From Vampirovibrio chlorellavorus (GTDB taxonomy: Bacteria > Cyanobacteriota > Vampirovibrionia > Vampirovibrionales > Vampirovibrionaceae), in contig CAIPMU010000011.1 in NCBI GenBank assembly GCA_903866275.1, forward strand, positions 1-64,000: a stretch of DNA of 64,000 nt, read 5' to 3'. The translations under genes were made by a program, and so were the position numbers. This document shows, in pieces, positions 51,013-59,982 of the stretch. The notes under the pieces are model-generated. The model did not search any database. It was not told the DNA's origin and saw nothing but the letters and a program-made list of their open reading frames with translations. Numbering within the stretch: the first letter of the stretch is position 1; each line of letters begins with the position of its first letter.

Positions 51013-52656
51013 TTAAATCGCGATGGACTTGTAAAGTCTCACAAAGTACTCAATCGCCATACGGTCAGAGTCAAAGTAGCTTTGCGATGTGCGGATCGCG
51101 TGCACCATCAGGTCGGCCCACCGTTTTTTGTTGTTGTAGTAGGTGGGGATGATTTCATTCTCCAGAATGTTCATCATGATCTCGTAGTCCTGTTTGTGGC
51201 GATCTTCGGCGTTCAGGAATTCCAGGGCTTCACCATCACGTTCCTGAATCAGGTAGCCGTTGATGTTGTCGAAGGTGCCTTCCACAGCCCAACCATCGTA
51301 GATGGAGAAGTGGATTGAACCGTTCATGTTCGCCGACATCCCGGAGGTGCCCGAAGCTTCCAGCGGACGCACCGGCGTGTTCAGCCAGACATCAGAACCG
51401 CGTTTCAGCAAGCCGCTCAACTCCAGCTCGTAGCCAGGGCCAGTCAGCACCACCAATTCAGGAATATGACGCGCATGCTCCAAGACTTCGTTAAACAGCT
51501 CGCGGCCCGTGGTGTCATTCGGGTGGAACTTGCCGGCGTAAATCAACTGAATTTGCTTGCCGTTGAAGAGCTTCTTGATGCGCTCCAGATCTTGCAGAAT
51601 CAGGGTAGGGCGCTTGTACTCGGTAAAGCGACGGGCCCAAACCACAGTCAGAATATCGGGATCAAACTGCTTGCCGGTGGTTTTCTTGATGTAGTCAAAC
51701 AGTTCCACTTTCATTTCACGTTTGACGGCCCACAGCTTGTCACATTGTTCCACGTTGTGAATGCGGGGGTCTTGCCAGTATTGCAGGCTGGTGCCGTTGG
51801 TCACGGCAATAATGGGGCAACGGTTGTCGACCCAATGCCACATGTTGTTGGCCACCAGGCCGTGCAACTGGGACACGCCATTGGAGAGACGGCTCATACG
51901 CAGCGCAGCCACGGTGAGCGAGAAATCTTCCCCACCCAGACGAATGGCTTCCTGAACGGGCATGTTTCCAAAGAAACCCGCTTCAGCCAACAGGTGGACG
52001 TTGTGGGTTTCGTTCCCGGCAGCCACCGGGGTGTGCGTGGTGAACACGGTGGACTGACGGACTTTTTCCACGTCGCCGCCCATATCTTCCAGCAGTTCGA
52101 ATACGGCAGGCAATGCGTGCCCTTCGTTCATGTGGATCAGGTTCATGGTTTCGCCAGCGGCTTTTAAAATACGCAGACCACCGATGCCCAGGATGATCTC
52201 CTGAGCGATGCGAATCTTCTGATCCCCATCGTACAGTTTATCGCTCCAGCTGCGGTGTTCCGGAGTGTTCTCCGGAATATCGGTAGTCAAGAAGTAAATC
52301 GGCACCGTACCGAAGGTTTCAGGCTTCAGCAAGAATGCCTTGATTTTGACTGGCTGGCCAAAAATCTGGACTTCCACCATCAGGCCAGTGTCTTTCAGGA
52401 AAGGGTATTCCCGTTTGACGTAGACGATTTCCACGTTGCCATCGGCGCCGACTTGCTGATCGCCGTAACCCACGCCCCACAGGATACTCACCCCGACCAT
52501 GGGCAGGTTCAGGTGACCAGCGGAACGCATGTGACTTCCGGAGAGAAAGCCTAAGCCCCCAGAGTATGTGTGCAGAGACTGTTCAATGGCCATTTCCATT
52601 GAAAAATAGGCAACTTTAGGTAAAGGCATCGGGGAAGAAACTCCATGTTTTAACAT
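51013..52656 (-). CDS. Alpha-glucan phosphorylase homologue lacking the PLP lysine
   Basis: A 547-residue GT35 family member of the short 'archaeal-type' alpha-glucan phosphorylase group: VAYFSMEMAIEQSLHTYSGGLGFLSG near 15, NEGHALPAVFELL near 175, VWARRFTEYKRPTLIL near 340 and NTPVRPLEASGTSGMSANMNGS near 425-446. True phosphorylases have Lys in the GTSGMK segment, where it forms the Schiff base to pyridoxal phosphate; here the residue is Ser441 (codon at 51334-51336), and no Lys lies nearby. Classical phosphorolysis is therefore doubtful; it may be a different glycosyltransferase or a regulatory protein. TTHTPVAAGNE near 207 and the catalytic shape are kept. Confidence 0.8.
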   Translation of the reverse strand: MLKHGVSSPMPLPKVAYFSMEMAIEQSLHTYSGGLGFLSGSHMRSAGHLNLPMVGVSILWGVGYGDQQVGADGNVEIVYVKREYPFLKDTGLMVEVQIFGQPVKIKAFLLKPETFGTVPIYFLTTDIPENTPEHRSWSDKLYDGDQKIRIAQEIILGIGGLRILKAAGETMNLIHMNEGHALPAVFELLEDMGGDVEKVRQSTVFTTHTPVAAGNETHNVHLLAEAGFFGNMPVQEAIRLGGEDFSLTVAALRMSRLSNGVSQLHGLVANNMWHWVDNRCPIIAVTNGTSLQYWQDPRIHNVEQCDKLWAVKREMKVELFDYIKKTTGKQFDPDILTVVWARRFTEYKRPTLILQDLERIKKLFNGKQIQLIYAGKFHPNDTTGRELFNEVLEHARHIPELVVLTGPGYELELSGLLKRGSDVWLNTPVRPLEASGTSGMSANMNGSIHFSIYDGWAVEGTFDNINGYLIQERDGEALEFLNAEDRHKQDYEIMMNILENEIIPTYYNNKKRWADLMVHAIRTSQSYFDSDRMAIEYFVRLYKSIAI

Positions 52657-52767
52657 CTAGGGTCAGTTGAAACGCAAAAAAGGATTATTGACGGGGTGAA
52701 CTTAAATGCAGACATCTGTCATTTGATTTGGAAAGGCGCCACAAACTTTTTTAAAATTGCATTCATT

Positions 52768-52792
52768 TATACAACATGTCGACAATTGTATA
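52768..52792. repeat. Palindromic operator candidate
   Basis: TATACAA and TTGTATA arms, 7 bp each, around 11 bases containing GTCGAC. Centre-to-centre spacing is 18 bases, as in many repressor sites. It lies about 115 bases before the start of the phosphorylase homologue. Confidence 0.5.
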
Positions 52793-52793
52793 G

Positions 52794-52823
52794 ACTATCG
52801 ATTAATAGGGAAACACTATCGAT
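52794..52823. repeat. Direct repeat pair ACTATCGAT
   Basis: Two exact 9-base copies at 52794-52802 and 52815-52823, 21 bases apart, or two helical turns. This spacing suggests paired binding of one regulator. Confidence 0.5.
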
Positions 52824-53010
52824 GAAAATCATCGGGAAGGCAAGTTAGTACTTAATCTAATTTGGCGATCCAACAAAACGTTTCAATTGTATATCACGTC
52901 CAGCCCACACTGATCAAGGGATTGAGGCGTTGCCCCTAGCGTATCTAAATGTTACGCTGTGACTCTTTATAATCAAACAGTTGTTGTGCAAAGAGGGTTG
53001 AACATTCCAC

Positions 53011-54378
53011 ATGGCAGCATCGAAGCCAACCCCGGATGCCCCGGATCCGGAACAAAATCTGCAAGTGAAAGATCCCGCCCATACTGCTGCGGGCTGGTTC
53101 ACAGGTATCGGAAAATACCACCTGATGGTCTTTTTAGGCTGCTGGCTGGGCGGCATTTTCGATGGCATGGACTCCACGCTGATGTCCGTGGTCATGCCCA
53201 CCGCCATTGGCGAACTGGTGGGCAGCAGTGACAAGGCTGTGATCGGCCCCATTGCAGCCTATGTCACCAGCATCTTTCTGGTGGGCTGGATGCTGGGCGG
53301 TATCCTGTTCGGCATTATTGGGGATAAACTGGGCCGGGTTCGCTCCATGGTCTTTTCCATCTTGCTCTATGCCATTTTTACAGGGCTGGCCGGACTGGCC
53401 CACGACTGGCATCAACTCGCACTCTGCCGATTCCTGACCGGCCTTGGCATCGGGGGAGAGCTGGTGAGCATTTCCACATTTCTGGCCGAAGTCTGGCCCA
53501 ACCGCTCTCGCGCCATTGCCATTGGGGTGCTGATCACCTCCTATCAGGCGGGCGTTTTCATTGCGGGATCGATCAACACCATCTTCCATGACTGGCGGAC
53601 CGCCTTCTGGTTTGGGGCGATGCCCGCCCTGCTGGTTATCTTCATGCGACTGGCCATGCGGGAATCGGATCGGTGGATGGAAGCCAAAGAACGCAGTTTA
53701 CAGAGCAACGAGAAAAACGCTCACTTTCAGGCACTCTTTAAGCCGCGGCACACCAAAAGTTTGCTGGTCGGCGGACTGGCCTTTGGGGGGCTACTGATCG
53801 GCTACTGGGCCTCGCTGGCCTGGATTCCGCTTTGGGTGCAAGACCTGCTGCACAATAGCGGCACCGGCAACGAACGCGGCATTGCAACCATGTATCAGGG
53901 GGTAGGCGCCATGCTGGGTTGTGGGCTGGCCGGGGTCTTGTCCGACTGGATTGGACGGCGCAGCACCATTATGATCTCGGCCATTGGTTGCTTTGGAGCT
54001 TCTGCTTTACTGTTTTTAACCAACACCACGTTTTCTCCGGCGATCTATTGGGAATCCTCCCTGCTGGGGCTGTTTATCGGCCTGATTCAGGCGGTGATGT
54101 ACATCTATCTCCCTGAGCTATTTCCCACCCTCATTCGTGCTTCCGGTACCGGGTTTTGCCTGAATTTGGGTCGCTTCATCACAGCCATTGCCGTCTTTTA
54201 CGTGGGAGATTTGCTCAAGCTGGTGACCGCTCATAATCTGGCCCAAACCTGGTTAGGCAACGCTGCTTTATCGGCTTATGGCGTGGCTGCGTTCCTCTTT
54301 TCCCTGGCCTATCTGGTGGCCGTGGGAGCCGCCCTGTTTGGCGATGAAACCCGAGGTCGCCCCCTTCAGGATGAATAA
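53011..54378 (+). CDS. MFS transporter, sugar/metabolite:proton symporter type
   Basis: A 455-residue, twelve-helix major facilitator. The motif between helices 2 and 3 reads GIIGDKLGRVRSM near 107, and the related cytoplasmic loop SDWIGRRSTIM near 310 is present. RFLTGLGIGGE near 148 is the helix 4 motif of the sugar/sialate/aromatic acid symporter group, and PELFPTLIRASGTGF near 370 is typical of this branch. The substrate cannot be told from sequence. It stands alone, divergent from the phosphorylase homologue with repeats between them; a link to glucan use is possible but unsupported. Confidence 0.85.
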   Translation: MAASKPTPDAPDPEQNLQVKDPAHTAAGWFTGIGKYHLMVFLGCWLGGIFDGMDSTLMSVVMPTAIGELVGSSDKAVIGPIAAYVTSIFLVGWMLGGILFGIIGDKLGRVRSMVFSILLYAIFTGLAGLAHDWHQLALCRFLTGLGIGGELVSISTFLAEVWPNRSRAIAIGVLITSYQAGVFIAGSINTIFHDWRTAFWFGAMPALLVIFMRLAMRESDRWMEAKERSLQSNEKNAHFQALFKPRHTKSLLVGGLAFGGLLIGYWASLAWIPLWVQDLLHNSGTGNERGIATMYQGVGAMLGCGLAGVLSDWIGRRSTIMISAIGCFGASALLFLTNTTFSPAIYWESSLLGLFIGLIQAVMYIYLPELFPTLIRASGTGFCLNLGRFITAIAVFYVGDLLKLVTAHNLAQTWLGNAALSAYGVAAFLFSLAYLVAVGAALFGDETRGRPLQDE

Positions 54379-54766
54379 CAACACAGCAACGCTTTGACCT
54401 GGCACTGAAATCAAAACCGGAATCTGGTTAGCGATTCACCCCGTTCTATCGGGAGAAATTGCGACTTTTTTTCTGAAAACGCAATTTACGCCCCGAAAAA
54501 CTGTTTTTATTTTTCAAAAAAGGATTGATTTCACAACCAAAATCGCTTAATATTTCCTTTATATCTAGACCATTTGGTCGTGGCGACAACCCACCCAATC
54601 CGATTACACTGTTCATTACCAAGCGGGTTCTTCAACAGGTTTCATTTCATCATCTTTTCGGCAGAGGCAAGGAACCCAAGCCTTTTTCCAAAGCTTGTTT
54701 ATCGCACTGGCTATCACAGCCCAGATCATACAGGGACTGTCCAAGCCCAACATCAGGTGTAACGAT
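54379..54766. other. Intergenic region upstream of the lipase-like gene
   Basis: No gene. AAATTGCG (54456-54463) and CGCAATTT form an inverted repeat around a T-rich loop, of uncertain role after the MFS gene. A good promoter is at 54525-54553. Confidence 0.45.
54525..54553 (+). promoter_or_regulatory. Promoter of the lipase-like gene
   Basis: TTGATT (54525-54530), exactly 17 bases, then TAATAT (54548-54553). The leader to TTG 54767 would be about 210 bases. Confidence 0.55.
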
Positions 54767-56284
54767 TTGAGAGCTAATCGCAACAGCAGACGTACGATTC
54801 TCGCCATAGCGCTGACCCTGAGCGTGCAAACAGCCAGCTTTGCCGATCCCTCATCTTACGGGGGAGCTGCAGTCGTCAATCAACAGCATCGGCTGACCTC
54901 AGTGACGCAACAGGTTCAGGCCCAGAAAGAGCAGATCCTCAGCGGACTGGAAGCCTATGATGATAGTCCACTCGCTGCCCGCACGCCCCTGATCCTGATT
55001 CATGGCATTGCCAGCTATGCTGGCGACAGTTTCCATTGGGAAAACTTCCTGAACTATACCGAGAAGCGCCCCGATTTTCAGGCCAAGTATAAACTTTACC
55101 TCTACCACTACGACAGTACCCGGAGCGTGCCCAACATCAGTAAAAATCTGCAAGTCACACTCAAGGGCTTTATTGGCGGGCTGGGCGGACGTAACATCAA
55201 AATTCTGGCCTACAGCGAAGGGGGTCTGCTGACCCGCAACGCCTTACAGGACCCCTACCTCGATACCCATACCGAAGAAGTGCTCGCCATCGCGACCCCC
55301 TTTCACGGCTCGCCACTGGCCAACCCCCATTGGATTCAGCAACAGGTCAAAACCGAGAGCGCCTTCTCCATTGTGCGCATCGGTCAAAAAATTGCCTATA
55401 AAATTACGGGCCACAAATACCCCACGTTCAAGCAGGACTTCCATTGGGACAACTTTGACGGGGCCATCCCCATGTCGGAGTACATCAAGGATAATGGTCC
55501 CATCGAAAACACCGCTTATTCTCTGGCCAAAAAGAACCACTTTGTGACTTACGGTAGTTATTTTGGGCTGGATGTAGACCCTGGCATCATTCAGAAAGAG
55601 CTGGACTTACAGGCGCCACAACCGAAAGAACACCCGGTTTTTGGCAACCTGTTCCGTAAAAACTTTATGTTCTCACTGATTCGTAACAACATTGGCCGGT
55701 TACCGCTCGCCAACCATGACGACAGCGAGTTCAGCAGCCTGTCTCAACTGGGGTCTATCAACGCCACCCCAGGCGTATCCGCCCTTGAGGAGCCCCAACT
55801 TACAAACCCTGCGTCCAATGATCTTGATCATCTGAAATCCGCAGTGGAAACCGGACCGGCACCTGTCAGCAGCCAAAGCCTGATGCTGACCACTGATGCC
55901 AAAACCGTGGTCAAACAGCTTGCAGAAGTACATCTGGACAGCAAGGCCCTGATTGGAGCAGCCAACAAGCCTCAGGCACCCAAAAGCGTCTCGCCGGTGT
56001 CCATGATGATGTTCAATGACGGAATCAGCCCCATTAGCAGTAGCCTTTGGCTGGGACGTTACACCCAAAACACCAACGGCTCCAGCATTCCCGTCGATCG
56101 CTTATGGTCTGCCCTCAAGAGCTTAAAGGGCAGCCGTCAGGCCCGTCTGTTTGCCGGGCTCGATCATCGCAACTGGATGGACGGCACGACCCGCACCGGT
56201 CAGGAGCTCATTCAGGATCTATTAAACCCGGACGAACCCCCACGGACCGTGTTTGACTGGATCGTGTACGACCTGATGAGCTAA
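54767..56284 (+). CDS. Exported lipase-like alpha/beta hydrolase
   Basis: A 505-residue protein. I place the start at TTG 54767, which follows CAGGTG and opens a clean signal peptide (RRTILAIALTLSVQTASFA). The frame runs further up to 54695 but adds residues before the peptide. The fold signature is LILIHGIASYAGDSFHW near 75-91 and the nucleophile Ser150 in LAYSEGGLLTR, with AIATPFHGSPLA near 175. The Asp and His of the triad cannot be placed with certainty; the late LDHRNWMDG may hold the His. Residues 330-420 look disordered. Probably a periplasmic or secreted lipase/esterase. Confidence 0.72.
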   Translation: MRANRNSRRTILAIALTLSVQTASFADPSSYGGAAVVNQQHRLTSVTQQVQAQKEQILSGLEAYDDSPLAARTPLILIHGIASYAGDSFHWENFLNYTEKRPDFQAKYKLYLYHYDSTRSVPNISKNLQVTLKGFIGGLGGRNIKILAYSEGGLLTRNALQDPYLDTHTEEVLAIATPFHGSPLANPHWIQQQVKTESAFSIVRIGQKIAYKITGHKYPTFKQDFHWDNFDGAIPMSEYIKDNGPIENTAYSLAKKNHFVTYGSYFGLDVDPGIIQKELDLQAPQPKEHPVFGNLFRKNFMFSLIRNNIGRLPLANHDDSEFSSLSQLGSINATPGVSALEEPQLTNPASNDLDHLKSAVETGPAPVSSQSLMLTTDAKTVVKQLAEVHLDSKALIGAANKPQAPKSVSPVSMMMFNDGISPISSSLWLGRYTQNTNGSSIPVDRLWSALKSLKGSRQARLFAGLDHRNWMDGTTRTGQELIQDLLNPDEPPRTVFDWIVYDLMS

Positions 56285-56412
56285 AGCGGTGTAGGCATTC
56301 CAACTTCTGGCGCACGGACACAACCTGCTTTCAGACCGGTTTCAGCCTGCAATCAGCCCTGTAAGCTTCACAGAACGATAACCTTCAGGCAACCAGCGCG
56401 TTCAGCTCAGTC

Positions 56413-57576
56413 TTAAGGCACCGGTGCACGGTTTGAATAAGTCGCAGAGGCCACTGTATCCATAGGGGCACCGTGGACCAGAAACTCATTGAGGCGATAC
56501 CGTTTGCCTTTGAATACAACAAACTCGACAGATTCCCCAATGCTAATGCGCTGACGGCGGGGACCATCAGTGACGCTGGGTGGCAAGGCGAATTCCACCA
56601 GATAAAAGTACTCGCCATAGAGGCGATAGCCGCCAATATGGCACCACTTGGTGCCCACGGGCGTACCCGTGACAACCAGCGTATCGGTGCCAGCGCCACC
56701 ACTCAAGGCGCTTTTGTAAATGTTGTAGGCCGTCCAGGTAACACCCATCGCGGCCAGCTCATCCCTAGTCGGGTTTCGCATCGCCGCATTGGACTGCGCC
56801 TGCATCAGCGAAATGGTATCCTCGCCGGCACCGGTTCGCGTGAGCATATTGGTGTTGTTACCCGCCAGATAAATGTGGTCGTTGCCATTGTATGCGAGGA
56901 TAGAGCCACCATCGGAATTGACGACCATGGCCACGTTGTTGCCCCGGCCCATACAAATGGAATAGCTGTTGATGTCTCTTAGCTGAATCTGACTGCCCCC
57001 ACCGGCGGTTTCGATATGAAAATCGCTGGTCACATGCATATTGGGATTGCTGTAATAACGGGCGCTCTGCCGCAAGGAGACATTCGTGCTGTAAGATTCA
57101 ATCGGTAGAGAATTCGAGGGCGTGAAATCATTAAAACTGGCCACTGGCATGCCCCCGCTGACTACCGTTTCCGGCAAATCCGCAAACCGGTCGCAGGTGA
57201 CCAGCTCAGCGGGCGTTGATTTTTCCAGATAATGGGGATTTGACCGCTCAAATTCAGAACGAGCAACCGTATGATAACTGCCGCCAGATGTGATGGCAGC
57301 ACCACCCACAGCCCCGGAAGGCACACTGACTGCGCTGGCCGGTATCGCAGCCCCGGCAGCATCATAGTCCTTGGCACAACAGGATTCCTGTGAATCGTTA
57401 TCAAAATTCAGACGTGAATTGGGTAAGGTCGGATGAATCTGCACAAAATTTTCCGGCGGAAAATAAGCCTCGCCATTGTTTCGGGCTTCCTGACACAAGG
57501 CAGGCAACGTGAAGAATAGGAGGGTAACCCCCAACAAACCAACAGCACTCAGGCTCAATGAACAATTTCGACGCAT
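56413..57576 (-). CDS. Exported protein with RTX-like repeat fragments
   Basis: A 387-residue secreted protein of unknown function. ATG 57576 follows GAGG by seven bases and gives a clear signal peptide (LSLSAVGLLGVTLLFFTLPALC). That peptide ends at a possible lipobox-like LPALCQ, so it may be a lipoprotein. Residues 215-290 hold short GGxGxD-type units (SDGGSILAYNGNDHIYLAGN, TGAGEDTISL and GGAGTDTLVVTG), reminiscent of calcium-binding RTX repeats but few and degenerate. Two adjacent cysteines (QESCCAKD) and several later Cys could form disulphides. The family is not recognised. Confidence 0.6.
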   Translation of the reverse strand: MRRNCSLSLSAVGLLGVTLLFFTLPALCQEARNNGEAYFPPENFVQIHPTLPNSRLNFDNDSQESCCAKDYDAAGAAIPASAVSVPSGAVGGAAITSGGSYHTVARSEFERSNPHYLEKSTPAELVTCDRFADLPETVVSGGMPVASFNDFTPSNSLPIESYSTNVSLRQSARYYSNPNMHVTSDFHIETAGGGSQIQLRDINSYSICMGRGNNVAMVVNSDGGSILAYNGNDHIYLAGNNTNMLTRTGAGEDTISLMQAQSNAAMRNPTRDELAAMGVTWTAYNIYKSALSGGAGTDTLVVTGTPVGTKWCHIGGYRLYGEYFYLVEFALPPSVTDGPRRQRISIGESVEFVVFKGKRYRLNEFLVHGAPMDTVASATYSNRAPVP

Positions 57577-57705
57577 GCAAAGACCTCGGGTTCTGGAACG
57601 CTCCAACGGGGACTCCGATTAAACAACAGAGACTCAATACGGTTTATATAAAAATAAAAACATTCTCACGCAGAAATTTGACTTTACCCGGCCGAGCCCT
57701 GCATA

Positions 57706-57748
57706 GTTCAAGCCCCGATGCCTCCCAGGGACGCATCGGGGCTTGAAC
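57706..57748. repeat. Perfect 16-bp inverted repeat
   Basis: GTTCAAGCCCCGATGC (57706-57721) and GCATCGGGGCTTGAAC (57733-57748) with an 11-base loop. It starts 16 bases past the stop of the stress-type gene (minus strand). There is no T tract, so it is either an atypical terminator or an RNA-stabilising hairpin. Confidence 0.75.
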
Positions 57749-57763
57749 AGTGGACTGGATGGA

Positions 57764-58339
57764 TCAACCGCCAATCTTGACCGATTGGGCACCGCATCGC
57801 TTAAAGATGTTGCGGACTTCGTTCTTCAGGCTTTTGGGCACATGGGCCACAACCAGAACATTACCGCGCTGCTGAATGGAGTCCTGATAGAACCTGGCCT
57901 CATTCTCTGGTAAGCCCAGCCCCACCAGCGCACCCACAAAGCCCCCTGCGGCACTCCCAATGGCGCCGCCTGTGATGGCCCCGACAATGGGTCCTGCCAC
58001 CAGCAAACCGACACCGGGGAGCAGCACACTGCCGACCAGCGTTAATCCGCCAATAAGCCCACCCAGAATACCACCCGCCAGGCCACCCGAAGCCGCCCCT
58101 TCTGGAAGCTTGGTGGTTTGACGGAAGGCTTCCCCACTGGAAGGCTGACCCAGAGAAGTCTCTGTCCCCAGAAACTCGTCATAATGTCCGCGCGTTTGCT
58201 CACTCATCAAGACACTCACATGATCGCGAGTGACACCCAGCGCCATAAACGCATCAAACAGTTCCTGCAAGCTCTGCTGAGAGCTAAAAATCCCGGAAAC
58301 CACTTCCAGATTACGATCCAGATCTCGATTAAACGCCAT
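57764..58339 (-). CDS. General stress protein with glycine-zipper core
   Basis: A 191-residue protein of the YflT/general stress 17M-like group. An N-terminal alpha/beta region (VVSGIFSSQQSLQELFDAFMALGVTRDHVSVLM, residues 12-45) and a C-terminal one (EARFYQDSIQQRGNVLVVAHV, near 155) flank a Gly/Ala-rich segment (GGLAGGILGGLIGGLTLVGS, then GAITGGAIGSAAGGFVGALVG). That segment is a glycine zipper which may insert in membranes. ATG 58339 is fixed by GGGAGGAAC just upstream; the 50-residue extension to 58489 is rejected. Members are stress-induced; the molecular role is unknown. A perfect hairpin follows the gene. Confidence 0.78.
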   Translation of the reverse strand: MAFNRDLDRNLEVVSGIFSSQQSLQELFDAFMALGVTRDHVSVLMSEQTRGHYDEFLGTETSLGQPSSGEAFRQTTKLPEGAASGGLAGGILGGLIGGLTLVGSVLLPGVGLLVAGPIVGAITGGAIGSAAGGFVGALVGLGLPENEARFYQDSIQQRGNVLVVAHVPKSLKNEVRNIFKRCGAQSVKIGG

Positions 58340-58830
58340 ACAAAGTTCCTCCCTATCCCTTATCGTTGTAACGTGCATGAATAACGGCCTTTGAATCCAG
58401 AAATTGCAGCCTATCCCCAAGGCGCCCCGGTTGATCAGTTCCCCTGAAGTAGACGCTAAAATCATCCACTCCCCGGTGAACCGTTTCACTCTAGGGGAAA
58501 AGCACGACCGGGCTCAATTGGTTGAGCGGCTAATCCCAACACGCCTAAAGTCTAACCGCCTCATCCGCCACTGACGTTCTGCCGAACTTGAGAAGCCGGA
58601 CAAACCGCTCAGGGCTAGCTGGTCACCCCACACGTCAAAATCCCCCAATACCCCAGGAGTAAATTCCATCTTCTTGTTCTGATGCTAATTTGCTCATTGC
58701 GACCCGGAAGGAACACCAGAAATTCTCGCTAAACGGAAACTTTTATCGAAGAGCTACGTCCTTGATCAAAATATTCCCCAATATTTCATTCATTGCAGAT
58801 CACCCCCAGCCCTGAAGGAGCCTCTCCCTT
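58340..58830. other. Long intergenic region with two small inverted repeats
   Basis: No gene seen on either strand. GCTCAA/TTGAGC (about 58513-58530) and AAATATT-CCCC-AATATTT (58769-58786) are the only structures. The second sits 45 bases before the next gene and could be an operator. Confidence 0.45.
58769..58786. repeat. Inverted repeat before the Cys-motif gene
   Basis: AAATATT and AATATTT, 7 bp each, around CCCC. It overlaps the likely promoter zone and ends 44 bases before ATG 58831. Confidence 0.5.
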
Positions 58831-59646
58831 ATGTCCGATTTTCTCAACGCCATCACCGTAGCCTCTCCCTGCACCGCCGACTGGAACACGATGGTGGGAG
58901 ATGATCAGGTCCGATTTTGTCAACAGTGCCAACTCAACGTCTACAACCTGTCTGGCATGACACCATCAGCGGCCGAAACCCTGGTGCAAAATCAGGAGGG
59001 CAGGCTTTGCGTCCGGTTTTACCAGCGCCCCGATGGCACCATGCTGACGCAGGATTGCCCGGTCGGCGTGCAAGCGCTCCATCGCAGCCGCTTGCAGCAA
59101 ACCGGTAAAGCCCGTTGGGGCAAGCTTGCCGCCGCCATGACAATACTGACATTGGCTGGCACCTTCCAGCTGAGCACTTCTGCCCAGTCCGCACAGACCA
59201 ACCATGCGGCACCAAGTCCAGTAACAGGACAGCAAGAACCATTTTCCCGCCCTATGATGGGCAAAATGATGATGGGGGATGTGGCCACACCCACGCCACC
59301 AACCACACCCTCTGTTTCTCCCGCTGGTTCACAACCCGATCCCCAACCCGGCCAGACCATTCAGGGGAATATCGCATTCCCGATCCAGCAGTCCCAGCCA
59401 TCTGCTCACCCCAAAAAGCCCTGCAAGCCTCCATCGGTTAAAACCCAAAAAATACAAGACAGCCAACCGGAGAAGCCCGCAAAGCTTCACGACCTTTCAG
59501 AATTGCAACCCTTCCCGTCCATGATGGGCAGCATTGCCCCGCGAAGAGAAAACTCACCCAACGCAAATCCTGCACCCACCGAACAACCTGATAACACCCC
59601 CCACCCGCAACAGCCAACCCCACCGGAAAACCCCTTGGCTCAGTAA
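58831..59646 (+). CDS. Membrane protein with N-terminal Cys motif and proline-rich domain
   Basis: A 271-residue protein. Residues 1-80 form a small domain with Cys14, 30, 33, 60 and 76 in SPCTADW, RFCQQCQLNVYNLS, GRLCVRFY and DCPVG. The same pattern occurs at the N-terminus of many exported proteins of Bacteroidetes and Acidobacteria, and may bind metal or heme. A transmembrane helix (98-118) follows, then a 150-residue Pro/Gln/Ser-rich periplasmic tail with two PMMG repeats. GAAGGAG precedes the ATG by 12 bases. The function is unknown; the layout suggests a sensor or anti-sigma-like role, which is speculative. Confidence 0.68.
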   Translation: MSDFLNAITVASPCTADWNTMVGDDQVRFCQQCQLNVYNLSGMTPSAAETLVQNQEGRLCVRFYQRPDGTMLTQDCPVGVQALHRSRLQQTGKARWGKLAAAMTILTLAGTFQLSTSAQSAQTNHAAPSPVTGQQEPFSRPMMGKMMMGDVATPTPPTTPSVSPAGSQPDPQPGQTIQGNIAFPIQQSQPSAHPKKPCKPPSVKTQKIQDSQPEKPAKLHDLSELQPFPSMMGSIAPRRENSPNANPAPTEQPDNTPHPQQPTPPENPLAQ

Positions 59647-59982
59647 AGCAGCGCTCTCTAAAACCAGTTTTCTGTACATTCTGGCAGCCAACGATCCTGC
59701 CAGGCCTGGGCGCTAATACAGGAAGCCTGACAGAATTCAAGAGCTTTCAAGGGATAGCCCTTGCGCTCAAGCACGTTGCTGAGGCAATTCGCCATGTCCC
59801 GTTGTTTTTATGCACTTGTCTTCTTGCCGCCAGACGGGTCAGCGTTTACAATCGTTTGATATGTCATGCAAGGAGTCGAACCCGGCCTGACCCGCTGTTC
59901 GCCTTTCCTGCAAGCTTTTTTAGCCCAACAGAGAATATGGCAGCCCACTTGCGAACTCCCCTGCAACAATTCAATAAAGGTA
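59647..59982. other. Intergenic region upstream of the LCP gene
   Basis: I see no gene or strong structure. A stretch near 59875 resembles part of a tRNA T-arm on the minus strand, but no stem closes. The AAAGG at 59976-59980 serves the next gene. Confidence 0.4.

Larger units (their letters stand above)
52657..53010. other. Divergent regulatory region rich in short repeats
   Basis: No gene. It holds an inverted repeat TATACAA (52768-52774) / TTGTATA (52786-52792) and two direct ACTATCGAT copies (52794-52802 and 52815-52823, period 21). There is also an overlapping CGATG/CATCG hairpin (52820-52834) and a TATAAT (52968-52973) on the MFS side. The glucan phosphorylase homologue and the MFS gene diverge here. 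Confidence 0.5.

Noticed and set aside
58340-58489. 50-residue N-terminal extension of the stress protein
   Set aside because: A strong GGGAGGAAC site directly precedes ATG 58339, and the extension is not conserved in type.
59860-59890. tRNA-like T-arm (minus strand GGGTTCGACTCC)
   Set aside because: The flanking bases do not form a T stem, and no anticodon or acceptor arm can be found around it.
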